Source: Irineochytrium annulatum
Lineage: Eukaryota; Chytridiomycota; Chytridiomycetes; Chytridiales; Chytridiaceae
Assembly: GCA_027600665.1 (NCBI GenBank)
Contig: JADGJL010000242.1
Span: forward strand, 1 to 29,325
DNA: 29,325 nucleotides
Direction: 5' to 3'
This document shows positions 8,834 to 21,600 of the stretch, one piece after another (the stretch's first letter is position 1; every line of letters begins with the position of its first letter). A model generated the notes under the pieces. The model searched no databases, had not been told where the DNA came from, and saw nothing but the letters and a program-made list of their open reading frames with translations. The position numbers were made by a program, and so were the translations under genes.

Positions 8834-11800
8834 TCATTTTCTCACGCCCATCTTCCGGTGAGGCGCCGTTTTTGGCCTGGTATCTTCCCTCTCCGGAATG
8901 TCCTTCCGTGTCCGCAAAACTAACAGCGCGTTAACGAACAAATTGCCACAAGTGGTACTTACTGTCGGGAACTCCAATCCTCGCGAGGCTCGACTTCGAC
9001 GGCGTGGTGTGTGGCCTGCCAACCCTTCTCCCCTCGCCCACCGGTGCGCTCCCCCTTCTCAACTCAGGCGGCCGCTCGCCCAACGACTTCAAATCCACTT
9101 CGATATTTGGCGGCGGCGGGGAGGAAGTCCACGCTGACGGCGGCGGCGACGCTTCCGCGACGTTCTTTGTCGGCAGAGACCTGCGGGCGGAATTTACAGC
9201 CGTCGTGGGTCTCTCCGCCTTCTCTTGGCGTTGCGGCGGCGTCATGGTGGGCTTTGGCGACTCCATTAATGCTACAACCGCAAGCTCGTCCGCCGAGTTG
9301 GACTTAGGGGTGCCGCTGCGTGGGGTAGACGCGGCGGAAGGCGCGTAGCTTGCCGGCGGAGCCAAGGGCTCCAAAAGCCGCTCGGTCACCGTGAAGCTCA
9401 GGCGGTGATAGTCGACGCTCTCCCAGTCCGCCTGTGAGTTCGTCGCCGGCATCGTCAGGCTCGACCGGCGAGAGTTGCGGAATCGGGTGGAAGGTCGTTG
9501 GGACGACGCGTCCATCCGGGTTACCATAGACTCCAGCTCGTCGATATCAGCGAATGACTCGCTAGAAAGGCTGTTATCCGGCGGAGCGCTGTGTAGTCGA
9601 CATTCAGTATAGCCACCGCGTGGAAGTACGACGGAAACACCAACGTTCGCTTCGAGGCCTTCAACTTCTCGCCTTCTCCCTCTTCGCCTTTGTTGCTTGG
9701 TAAATCCCGCTTTTCCTTAACGGTCTCTTCCATCTCGCTAACGTTTATTTGCAGCTTGCTACCTCTATCAGATGGCCGCTCGATTGATCGCGACGTCCTA
9801 GCTGGCCTTATTCCTGCCGACATCCTCACTCGGTACGGCGCCCGCGCCGTTGATGCCCGCGCAGTTAGTCCCGTAAAAGAAGTTGGGTCCTTTGCTCTCT
9901 CGCGATCCTTTTGCACAAACTGTTCGATGACCATAGTTTTCTCAGAGAGCTCCGAGAGAATCTTATCCACGTCAATCCCCTCGTACTTTTTCAGCTTCTC
10001 AGCCAACTCTGATGCCCGATCAGAGCTGCCCTCCGCCATTCTCATCCGTGCTGACGCAGAGCGCGCTGACGGGGCACGCGCCTTTTGGAGCTATTGCAAC
10101 ATTTAGGACATCGGTAGGTCGGTCATTGCTAACCTCCTCTCGCAACTGTCTCTGTACGGTTTCTGTTTGGGCTTCAGCGGATATTAAAGCCTTTTGGCTC
10201 GTTAGTGCCGACGAAAAGAAGTAAAAAATGATATTAAGGGGACTTGCCATACTTTTGTTGTTTTTGTGAGCATTCTCCGAAGCGCGCGTTCTCTGGATTC
10301 GGCATCTTTGTAACTTTCCCAGAGCTTTTCCTCAGCAATTTTGCTGTCCTCCGTTAGCTTCCTCATCTGCCATGTGTTATAAACTGGTGCAATGCCGTAT
10401 AATCACCTTTTTGTCGTACGAAGATCGTAGTGACTGCTCCTTAAGAGTATACATCGACTTAATTTTCAAAAGCTGCTCAAACGTTAATGCTCCAGTCCAG
10501 CTTTACCGCGATTCTACTCACAGTCATATTCAGCTCGTGAATGTCGTCCTTCATTGACCATATTTCTTCCTCAGCTTTAACTGATTGCTCGGCAGCGCGG
10601 CGGAGAGCGTCCGGCATTTCCGAATTTATGGCTAACTGGTGGAATTCTTCCTTTTTAGTTTCCGAAATTATCCCCATCACTTCATGCACAGTGTTCGTCC
10701 TGTACTCATTGAAACGATTCCGGATTACATGGTTCTCCGTGACGAGTTCGCTAACCATGTCATCGTATTCGTCAATGATGCGATTCCGTAACTTTCGCTC
10801 TTCCACCCTTCGAGTCTTGCGCAAGTCGTTCACCTCAACAGACAAAGCAGCCAGTTCGGTATAAATGTCAGATATTCCATGAGCGACGCCTAGGCGAACA
10901 TCACGGCTAAAGTTCTTCCTGTTGTGAGATTTTGAGAATCATAAGACGAGTACCTCAAGCATTTCCGTTTTATCTTGAGACATCGCTGTAATGTGCCTTT
11001 CACCCGAGCGAATGAGGTCATTCATTCGGTTAAAGGTGGCCACCGTAAAGTTTTCATTCTCGAGCTCATGCCTTTCCTGCCACTTTGATAATTGCAAACA
11101 GAGCTTAATGATCTTGACCAAGTTAGTTCTAGAAATAACCACAGCAACCCTTACCGCTTTGCTCAAACTCTCTTTGGTGCAGACGAACACTTTGGGGTCG
11201 TCAATAATGGTGGGCGTTGGAGTCGCTGGCGCTGCCGGCTGATCCTTCTTCACCTTAGTCACCACAGCTGCCGCAGGGCTTACTCTCTTGTCTTTTAACT
11301 TTCAAAAAACATTAATTTCATTGCACTTCCAATCTCGCTTACGTAGGCGTTGCAAGCTCTGTACAAATCCTCAACAAAATTTTGAACTATCGCACTCTTG
11401 GCAGCATAATCGTCCTCTGATATCCGAAACCCGAAGGCTCTGTCTGGACTAACTGACGGGATGTCAACGGAGTCGTAAATTTTGAAGAGTCTTCCGCTGC
11501 GCTCGTCGGATAGCCGGTCATAATAAACTTTAGCCTGCCTGATGATTTGAAGGGTATACAGCCTTCCAAGTTCCGCTTGGAGAACGGAAATTTGACAACG
11601 ATCAAAGGCCTATGCCAAAGTAAGAACAGAATATCGAAAAATATCGGGACAAAAGCAAAGATTCACTCACTGCCTGACTAATGCGGCTGAATTCCATATC
11701 GACGGTGGACGTTACAATCTCATCCCGCAGAAGGAAAGCTGAAAAAGGATTAAGTAAGATCGTCTCCAACAAAGGAAAACCTGTAGCCGCATTCCCCCTG

Positions 11801-14800
11801 GAACCCATGCGATGATAGAGGCGGATGGCGCTAACCAATATTCTCGACTTGTAAGTTCGCATTAACTCCTGGACCTGATCTTCTCGCTATCGGACAGTTA
11901 GGAAGACTTGGACTGCCGGAACATCTCATACCAGTATCTGCGATCCCTGGAAAAGAACGCGCACATACTCTTCTCTTAGGGCATAACATCGTAAACCAGT
12001 TATGAGGTAATCCATCTGTGTTCTATTGATTTCCTCGTGGTTCTCTCCAAAATTCAGCAATGTCGCTTGTATATATTGCTCCATGCAGTCATCTTGCTCC
12101 AATAGCTTCACGTCTGCAATAACCCTAGAGTCATGATCAAGGCTCGTAAAACAGTACGGGGACACCGTTTTAGCTTTGCGAGGGAACAAGCGTATCTTTG
12201 GTACACTCAGTTAAATCAAAACGCAGGTCTACAAACCGGAGAGAGCAACCCGACATTCCAATCGTAAGATGGCTCGTCTGTTGACACAACTTGATTTTGA
12301 GAGATGTAGTCGAGTTGGGTGCAAAGGAATTTATATGAATGTGGGAGCTTGCCAACTTAGAAACGTTTATAACCGCATTAACTTACCACTTTTACATGTA
12401 GAGTATATGCGATACTTTGCATGCAAAGCTTTATTCGTAGAAACCATAATTGATATTTCTCGATTAAGTAGCTCTCGACTTTCGTGAAGTCGGCTTGGGC
12501 TCCTTGATAGGAAAGATCCTTCTTAATTTGTAGCATCACATTCACAACATAGTCGACTTCACGGAGCTCGCGTACTTTCAACGTTTAGCAACTTAACGAA
12601 GGTGCAGGCCAACCTGATTGCATGTACTTATTATTGTCACACAGGAGATGTGAAAAAATGCACACCAGGGACAATATGTCCAAGATGAGTTTCTGAATAA
12701 TTGTAGATCGATAGTATATCATTGAGTTGCGAAACATCTTCGTATATATATCCACTTGGGATTTCATAATCTTCTCGTTGCCACCGAGGCCCTGATAAAG
12801 TGAGTTGATGCTTACAAAGCACAAAACGAACAATAAGAATCTCCGATGTATGGGGGAGGTACCACATCTTTGCGAGGTTGTCCGTAACGTTTACATCCAA
12901 GAAAACGCATTCTTGAACTTGGATTGTTTTCTCGGGTTCTCCCTTCATCTGTTCGAGCTTCGTTTTTTCGCCTATGGCGATAAGTTATGGGCCTACGCAT
13001 ATGCCACTTACTGGTGAAAAAATCCAAATTTTTACCAACCTTGGAGAGGCGGAATAAAACCTTGCCGATAGGCCGTGCCAAGGTGAAATGCTTCATCTCA
13101 ATCATAAGCTTTGCAAGTTCAACCCGTTCGCACTCTTCGATAACGACTTCAGTCAAGCTGCTAAAGTACCAATCAATCAAATTGTTCTGCGTAAGAAGGA
13201 TATGATAACTTTAGCGTCTTTCATATTCGCGTTATTTAAAACCTTTAGGATAGTTATTTCTTGATCTTTCTCCTCCTCTCCGATCTCTTTCTTCATGATG
13301 TTCCTGTGCTCCTTAGCATATTCAAGCATCATCGCCTTCCGCATCTGTTTTTTCTTGGGCAATATGCTCGTTACGAGAGTACGGTAGTCAACATCGAAAA
13401 CAAGAGCTGGCGAACGATCTTTGAACCCGGACGACCGCGGTCGCTTTATTTTCTCCGTGGTTTTAAGCCTATCTTCCTCTTTCTCCGTGAAAACACTTTT
13501 GTGAATATCGCACAAAATGAGAGTGTGGACCTCAACAGCGCCCATGACCCAATTTCTCTCCAAGGTTTGAATCTGTGCCAAAGGTTCAGGCGGGCTTATT
13601 GCGTCATGGCGTCTACCTTTAGAGCACGCGCAATCTTTTGCAGTGGTAGTACTCGTATTAACCAAAGGAAAGAAGCGAACTTTGTGAAATCAAAGTTACT
13701 CTGCGCCTCATCTAACTCAGCCATCGCGAGGGGTCCGACGCGCCAAGGATAAGAGTCGTGAGATGAATGAGCTGGCTCGGCTTCAAGCACGGTTTCGGCG
13801 TTTGCGTCTGCCGCGTCAAATTCTTCACCGTCTTCATCCTGTGATACAGAACGTTTATGACACAATTAAGCTACCGAAACTGACCTCGACGACAGTGCTG
13901 TCAACCATCTCTGGTACATCATATCGCAGTTCGCCTAGGCGGCCACTGTATGCCGCCTTGTTCACTCCCATTTGCGGAAACTGGTCCTCAAACGTCACCT
14001 TCCAAAATTCTACACAGCAATCAATTTAACAATAGTTGATACAACGTTACCCGTCTCGACCCACGAATATAGTAACCTATTTCGAAGAGTAAAGAGTTTG
14101 AAAAACCGGTTTAGCACGTCGCGGGCCTTCGCCTTGAAAGCTGGATCCGTCAGCATTGTATATCCGGCAACCGGGTTCCCAACAGAACGCGAGTTTCCTT
14201 CATTCTGAAGGTCATATGGAACGTATCGATCCCCAAGAATCAGATCGGGAAGCAGAGGGTTACCAAACCACTGGTCAGAGTCGAGACCGTTGATAAGCCG
14301 CCGACCGCGTGCCGGCGGGTTAAAGTCGTGGTCCTTTAAGCCTCGCCAAACGCCTAAAAGGCCCTTCCAAACAACGCAATCCACGGCAGCACGGCTTGGC
14401 CGCACTATACTTCCGACCGGGGAAATAATAGCTTCGAGAGCACGGCAAAGTTCGGCGGAATGCTTCTTCGCCTCATCCCAAATTGAGGTTAACGCTGTGA
14501 GCTGAGGGACAAATTCCGCCATGTTGACATGAACACCCGCGTGATGCATAATGACGGACTGCTCCACCATTTCTTTCTTATGGTTAGCAGAGTGGCGGCC
14601 GTCCACAAAACTTACTTCCGCCCCAGGGAAGACCAGCGACAACAGGCGAAGGCATTTTGGAAGATTCAACGTCAGAAGTGACGTTCTTGTTCAACTTCAT
14701 ATGGTAGCCCGTCAACCAGTCCCTATGCGTAGTTATCAAGTGATTCATTGACTCGACCAACAGCCTTGACTGAAGTTCAAGAGACTTCGAGCTGATATTA

Positions 14801-17800
14801 TAGCTGTAACCGAAGTATCCGCCCTGGCATGATTAATTACACAACGCTAACATGGTAATACCTACATCGAAGTCGAATTGCGGCCGTAGATGAATCAGGT
14901 TTGTAATTACTTGGCTTGTCTTCTTGATGTCATCAAACGCGGACGCATGCTCGTGAATTTCGAGATAGGCGTTTATAACCTATTTGCGTTAAGTCTGTTT
15001 ATGGAAAACAGTGTCGCATTACCTCGATCTTCGCGTACTGAAATCGCACCTCGCACTCGTACATTTCTAGTAGTATCTGAGTTCGATCGACAGAAGGGTT
15101 TAAGAACGTAATGTCTTTGACGTCGGCTGCCGGGTATGTCAATACGAAGCCACAACCCATGAAACTTACCTCTCCTGTCTGCCATTTTATATCGCAGTTC
15201 GTCCATATACGTCGTAGATAATGCTTCTCGGCCCTTAAGCCCGGCGTTAATGTAGATGCTGGCAATCTTCAGCATCTCCTTCTCAAGCACTTTCATATCC
15301 TCAAGAGCAACGTCTGCAAGCGTTTTAGGTTGAGAACGTCTCAACTATTTCAAACCATAAACAATGCTGGTTCCTTTTAAATCTGTAACGCTAATTTTCC
15401 CTCCCCGTATAGTTCGTACGTCTTCGTAGTTCGGTAGTTTGGCCTTCGCAGCGCCTGGAAAGTTGCTTGGAAGCTTCTGCTCGCCAGGGTTACCACCGGG
15501 CGCCGGAGAAGGATTGGCATTAGGGTCAGGCATGTTGAAGTTGTGAGTGTGGTGCCACATATTGGCAATTAAGGACGCTATGGTGATCGAAGACTGGGAG
15601 AGAGACATCTGCACCGGCTGAAAAGAATAAACCTAACACGAACGCGTTATCGTAAGCTTACGTCAATATCATCGTTGGTGTTCCTCTCCTTGGCTCGTAT
15701 CCACTGGAACTGTTAGCTTAAAAAGTCAATTGCGTCTTACATCTATTGTCACTCTCCGCTCCACTGATCGATAAAAGTTAAGTTGTTGTATCAGCTGCGA
15801 TCGTAGGTCTCGCAGCCGAATATGCCTCAGTTGCAAAAAGCCGTACACTTCGTGTTCGGCGAAAATTGTTGAAATTGTTGGCTTATAGTTGCTGTTACCG
15901 CAAGCGTTAAAGTTGGAAGTACTAACCTCGGCCGCGCTCAATCCCGAAGTACGGGTAGGGTCCACGTTCATTAGTTCCTGCTCAACCAACCTACTCTCTT
16001 CAATAGCACGTAGTATTTGCCCGAAGTGCTGCTTTTTACCGTCCAACACGTGTCGATCACTTAGGCGGATGTGGCCATCCGGGACCATCATTCCCAGGTC
16101 AAAGGATCCCGGATATCGTGGGTCGTCATAGTCGTGTGCATTTTCATGCCCTGACCGCCTTGCGCTACCTTTGCTTCCGGAGCCTCCCTTAGTCATCGGC
16201 TTCATTGTGGACTTCTTCGTAGCGGCCTCCCAAATTTTCTTAGACGTCTCCTTTAACCGCGTTTGCACCAATTCAAGTTCGTTCGTGCAGATGAGATCGA
16301 ACTCAAAAATCATTTCAAAATCAGTGTCCTTGACGCCACGAATGACGTCGGCTTGAGCCTCTTGCCATTGCTCAAGCTTTGGCCCGAACTCTATGTCGGA
16401 AAGCCAATCAGCAAGCCGCAGTCGGCTGACGGAGAGTGCTAGATGAAAGAACGAGACTAATGAGTTTACTCTGCGCCAGATATTACCCAAAGAGAAAAAA
16501 AGAGTCACTATAATGTTACGAACCCTTGTAACCTGGGTTGTTTAATATTCCGGCGGCAATTGCAAGCGATGATGATTTCGAATCTACGGCTGCGGGGGAT
16601 GTCGACGAACCAGAGGAGCCGGGGCGCTCGGACGTGGCGGAACCAGGTACGTTGCCTCCAGTTTGACCGTTACCAGCATTGTTGCTAAACCCGGAGGGAG
16701 ACTCAGATTCAACGACATCGTAAGGAGGGTAAGTCGATTCTATCACTTGTTCTGCGAACTTCGATGCGAATCGACCGTCCAACTCAAAAGCAAATGGCCT
16801 TCCATCTTCTATGTGGATCTGAGTCTCAATGGAAAAGTGAGCGCACAGCAGTTCAAACTCGATAAGGAAATCCTCGACTTTTGGAACTTTTTGTGGTGTC
16901 CGATCAATGAAACTTGATAATGTTAGCAACCAAAACAGCCGGAGAGAGCAAAGATGGGCAGACAAGGGTTGTAATGTGCACATACATGTTGATTCCTTCG
17001 TAATCTTTCAATAATTCCGCAAATTTTTTTCCCGGCTTTACGCTCGACACGAGGCGGTATTCCTTTAAAAGCTGAACCCGGTCCGCCTGAGTAAGCAGTT
17101 TTGATCGACATTGGTACATTCGAAAATCGCGCTTCCCCTTCGTATCAGCTAGCACATGACGCAAGTATACGATTTTGTCGGCGGGCTCGTACCCTGGGTC
17201 CATCATGTCCTCGGGGAGTTCGACCTCATCTAAAGCCCTCTTGTCCTTTGCCATCATGTCCTTTTGCTCCTTCTCGAGAAACTCTCGGTAGGCCTTTTCG
17301 TTGGACTTCTTTAATTTCAGGGCTTGTTGTGCAACGGACATCAGCTTGGTCGATTTCTTGTCCATCCCTTTCATTCCAAGTACGATTCCGTTCCTCTCCG
17401 CCACAAGCCTTTCGGCCTCTCTCGCTAGCTGTTGCTGGTACCGTGCGCGTACTTTCACCTCCACGACCTCCGTGAGTCTCTCATAGCGACTCAGCGAGTC
17501 AATATACTCCTGCCGTAAGTGGTCCTGGTACTTCTGAAATCCTGCGTAAAATCGCGAAACATCAGCGGCGCCTTTGCCTGTTGCTCAATTAGTTCGATAC
17601 GCTTGGACGCCACGACTCACTAAACCGGACCCATCGCGATAGCAGCAAGGCGTTCTTCCCCAAAATTGACACACTCTTATCGTGATAAAATTTCTTGAGC
17701 ATCATCACCGTCGATTCACCGTTTAGCTGTTCGTCAACGTTCCAACACTCTTCCAACTGTAAAGGTCGAACGAAGTCAACAAAAGGAAAAGGCTCTCAGT

Positions 17801-18377
17801 TCTTGCCTCTTTTGCAATCGCTTGTCCAGTGGTCTCTTTCACCGCGGGCATCTCTACATGCGATATACTGTCGATGCGGTCCTTCCGCACAGCCTTGTAC
17901 TTCTCAAAGTAGCTGGAGATACGCGTAAGCCGCAGCACTTCCCTGAATCCGAACGCGACGAACCTAATTGTTGGAAGGGCCGGCATTCGGTCGACTCGTG
18001 ACTCGATGTTCTGAAAGTCCCTCATCCTGGAATCTTGCAACAGACGAATTTCAGCCAAGAGCTGAAGGCCGTCAAAGTTAGGCTAAATGTTTCCACATCA
18101 ACACAAGACGAACGTCATCAAAGCGCTTGTCCAGCATGGTCAAGGTCTCCAGCGGCTGGTCGTTCTGAAGGTCCTTCGGTATGTCTTGCTCAAACGCAGC
18201 CTGCTTCGGGTCCATGGAGTCGTTGACATCCTTATCTTTAATAGTCTCCATCCTGATGCGTGATGCAAGATCCAGCACCGCGAGCGCGGAGTCGAGCGGG
18301 TTGGGCGAACGGGAGAGCCTCGGGAAGTGCGGCGGTGGGCAGTCGGAGGCTATTGCAAGTCGTTCGCGTAAGATCAT
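8834..18377 (-). CDS. Giant coiled-coil protein, possibly CCDC162/DUF4549-like (cilium-type)
   Basis: A near-continuous chain of short minus-strand exons with 39-62 bp introns runs across 9.5 kb and should encode roughly 2,600 residues. Resolved 5' exons: 18105-18377, 17807-18061, and one starting at 17756. Resolved 3' exons: 11155-11298, 10954-11112, 10522-10914, 10407-10472, 10253-10366, 10134-10190, 9630-10090, 8963-9588 and 8834-8919. Phase is kept at every junction checked; the middle (about 11.3-17.7 kb) was traced by frame only. The chosen start is ATG 18377 (MILRERLAIA). The protein is soluble, helical and charged with no membrane segment. An N-terminal RWVRF followed by an EYIDSLSRYERL helix recalls CCDC162/DUF4549 ciliary proteins. 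The last 250 residues are disordered and Pro/Ser/Arg-rich. Identity is tentative. It is divergent from HMMR. Two adjacent genes remain possible, but I found no internal break. Confidence 0.6.
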
Positions 18378-18694
18378 CGGGGATCGCCATAGTGCCCGAC
18401 GGACCACTGGCCCAAAGATTTACGTAGCCGTCGCGCCACGAAGTACGAATTTATCTGCCGCACAAACTTTTTTTATCTGAAAGGAGGAGTTGTTTCTCGC
18501 TTCCATGCTAGTTCTAAGCTCTGCGTTTAGGCGGCTAAGAGAGATTGTAAATGTTTTTTGTCATAGTATATGTTTATCACGCGTTAAGCCTTCCTTGTTG
18601 GAGCAGGCGAGTGACCTTGTCGGCATCATCATGTTGTGTTGCCTTTGGAATTTCGACACATCAAACGGCGCTTTGCTTGCAGCGTGTTTCAGTC
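18378..18694. promoter_or_regulatory. Divergent promoter of the giant coiled-coil gene and HMMR-like gene
   Basis: 317 bp between the proposed start codons. An ACGCGT hexamer (MluI cell-cycle box type) lies at 18579-18584. A GTTGCC-TTT-GGAAT element at 18638-18651 resembles an RFX X-box with a good left half and an imperfect right half. Both are sequence matches only and could be chance. Confidence 0.4.
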
Positions 18695-21600
18695 ATGTTT
18701 GCCAGAAGCGACCGCTTCAGCGATGGTGAGCATCCACCCGCCAGCGGTCGCGGATGCATGCCCGTGAGGAGGCCACAGCAATGTGGCTCGTCGGAGAGGG
18801 GCGGGATGATGACGACGGCGGACAGCAACCGATGACGTCCGGACATGTTCTGCCCCGACACCCCTGATACAGAACCGCTGGAGGATCCTCGAATCTGACC
18901 GCTTTCGTTGGTTTTCAGTGCCCACAGTCGAGACCCCGGGCCCGAACGCATACGACGTAAAACTGAGCCTCGTCGCCGACGACAAAACGAAGCATTACGG
19001 GTTTATCTCGAAATCTAAGCGGTTCCGAAGCCCAAGAGCTGGTCAGTTTTGTGTGTTGGGCCGGAGTATTTAAGATCGTTAACGGCGTTGCAAGCAGATG
19101 ACAAACGCGACGATATATCCGTTGTGGACGACGACGACGCCAGCGTTGCTTCTTCGCTGAACAGACCAGTCTCCTCGATTTCTGTACATATGAACCCGAA
19201 TCAATACGCTCGAGGGAAGGACGACGCTTTGAAGTGGAAGAAAGAGGTTGAAATACTTATTTGTTGGGGCTGACTTTTTCCAGGCTGAGCGGTGGCAGTA
19301 CCAGTATGAGCGACAGATATTGGATAACCAAAAGGAGATCGGCATATTTGAGGCTCGGATAGCGAAGCTTGACGCGCTTTTAAGCAAAGCCGTAAAGGAA
19401 AAGAACAGTCTTGGGGCGCTCGCGGCGTCGCGGGAGAAAGAAATTAGCGAGTTGAATGTTCGGCAAACCCTTTTGCGAGCAAATGTCAGTTACTTGTTTC
19501 TCTCTTTGTCCATTTTTATCCTTACTTTTTTGCAGTTAGAGAAAAGTGAAAAGGCTTCCATCGCGGTGCAGGAAAAACTTTTGAAGTCTAGCGTTCTTCA
19601 ACGGAAGGTCGACGAGTTGGAAAAGCAGTCGGGGAAGATCAAATCACTCGCTGATCGGAAGAACGCGTCCGTGGATAAGCTTCAACGGGAACGCGACGAT
19701 CTGCAAGCGCTTGCGGAGGGCTTGAAGGCTCAAGTGGAGACGTTGACGGGGGAGCGTGAACGGCTCGAGAAGGATATGGAATCAATAGAGCTAGCAAAGG
19801 GGATTTGGGAGAGTCGAGTTCAAGAGCTAGAGGCGTTGATCGAAAAGGTATAATTATGACCGCCGAATTGTTTGCTGACTGTTTGGCAAAGGCCACCGAG
19901 GCGGGGTTGGAGAAAGAACGGGCGCTAAAGCAGGATATTGAGAATCTTGCGATGAAGGAGGAGAAGCTGGCGAGAGAGAAGGGCGAGTTGGAGATCCGGC
20001 TGGATGGCTTGGTGAAGGCATTGTCTCTTACTCGACAGGAACGGGATAAGGACCGCCAGAGAGTGGAAGACTTAGAGGAGAAGATTTTGGCGGCCGATCA
20101 ACGTCGCATGGAATTGGAGGGGGAACGACTCCGGCTTCAGCAGGAAATCGCGCGAGGGAGTGATCATGTCGCCGGCGTCTTGAAGCGATTGGAGGGCATT
20201 GAAGTGGAATACTCCCAACTGCTCGCGCAACGCGATGAGTTGAGGCGGCAAAATGGGGAGACTGCGGCAGAAAACCTTAGTCTTCGGGAGTCGGTGGCCG
20301 ACTTGACGAGTGCCCGCCAGGAGCTCGCGCGGAAGTTGAGCGTCCTGCAGGAATCACGTGATACGGACGCAAATGAATATCAGGACGTGGTCGCGACGTT
20401 GCGGGCGGCGGTCCTTCGGCTCGAGCGTGAGCGCGCGAAGGATATGGAGGACTACGACTCCAAGATGTCGGAGCTGTCGCATCATTTGGGATCGGCTCTT
20501 GCCGAAATTGAGTCGCGACAAATGCTTCTCGATCAAAAGGCAGTGGAAGAGGAGGAGGCGCGGGTGCAGCTAGAGCAGCAAGAGCGGGCGCTTCTGGCGG
20601 CGAAAGAGGAGCTTGAAGCGAGTTGGCAGAAAATTGCTATGTTTGAAGCATCGGAGGCTGCGTTGAACGAACGCAACAGTGAACTTTCGGACGAACTGTC
20701 GGTGCTTCGAGTAATGCTGGAGGAGAAAGATTCTCAGTTTCAATCATCGCAAAAAATAGGAGCGGCAAGGGAGAAGGAGGTGGTTTCGCTGCAGGCGCAG
20801 CTTCGCAGCGCTCAATCAGCTTTGAATTCTGCGAGAAATACGAACGAAGAGCAACTTGCTGCTGTGGAACAGCGTATCGAGGAGCTAACCGCAGCTCTTG
20901 AGGAGGAGAAGCGGTACAGGGAGGGCGAGCGAAATATGAGCGAAGTTCGAATAGCTCAGGAGATTGCGAAGCTCCAGGACGAACGTCGCGGAAGGGAGGA
21001 AGAGGAATCAAAGTTGCAAGGCACTATCTCTGCCCTCCGCTCGGAGCTCGCCGCGCGTATGAATGAGTATATGGAGAAAGCCGAAGCCGGCCGTCATGAA
21101 ATAGGTCAGATCAAATACTCTCTCGTCGAGGCCGAAGAAATTGCGGCCGAACTTCGGGAGAGGGCTCGCGACGACGAGATGGCATTGGAGGAAGCGTCAA
21201 ATTTGATAGAATCTCTAGAAGAGAAGCAACGGGAGCAGCAAAAGAAGTTTAGTGAGAAAGTCAGAGCTTTGGAAGCGTCGCTAGCTCGGGCACAACAAGA
21301 GCGGGACGATACTTTAACCGATAAAACCGCCATCCAGGCCGAGCTGGAGCTTGCTTTACGGTTGTCGAAGGACGAGAACACTGCTCTGTCAAATGAAATT
21401 GATGAAATGACAAAGCTTCTTACAATCGCCAAAGAAAGGGAGAAGGTACTGGCTGGGCTTGAGGAAGAGCTGTACGTCGCTCGCGCCAATCTCAAAACGG
21501 CAAATGAGGAGTTGATCAACGTTCGGACCCGCCTCGACGAGACCGTGGCGTCGATGTCGGCACAAATATCAATGCTTGAGACGCGCGCTATCGACCTTCA

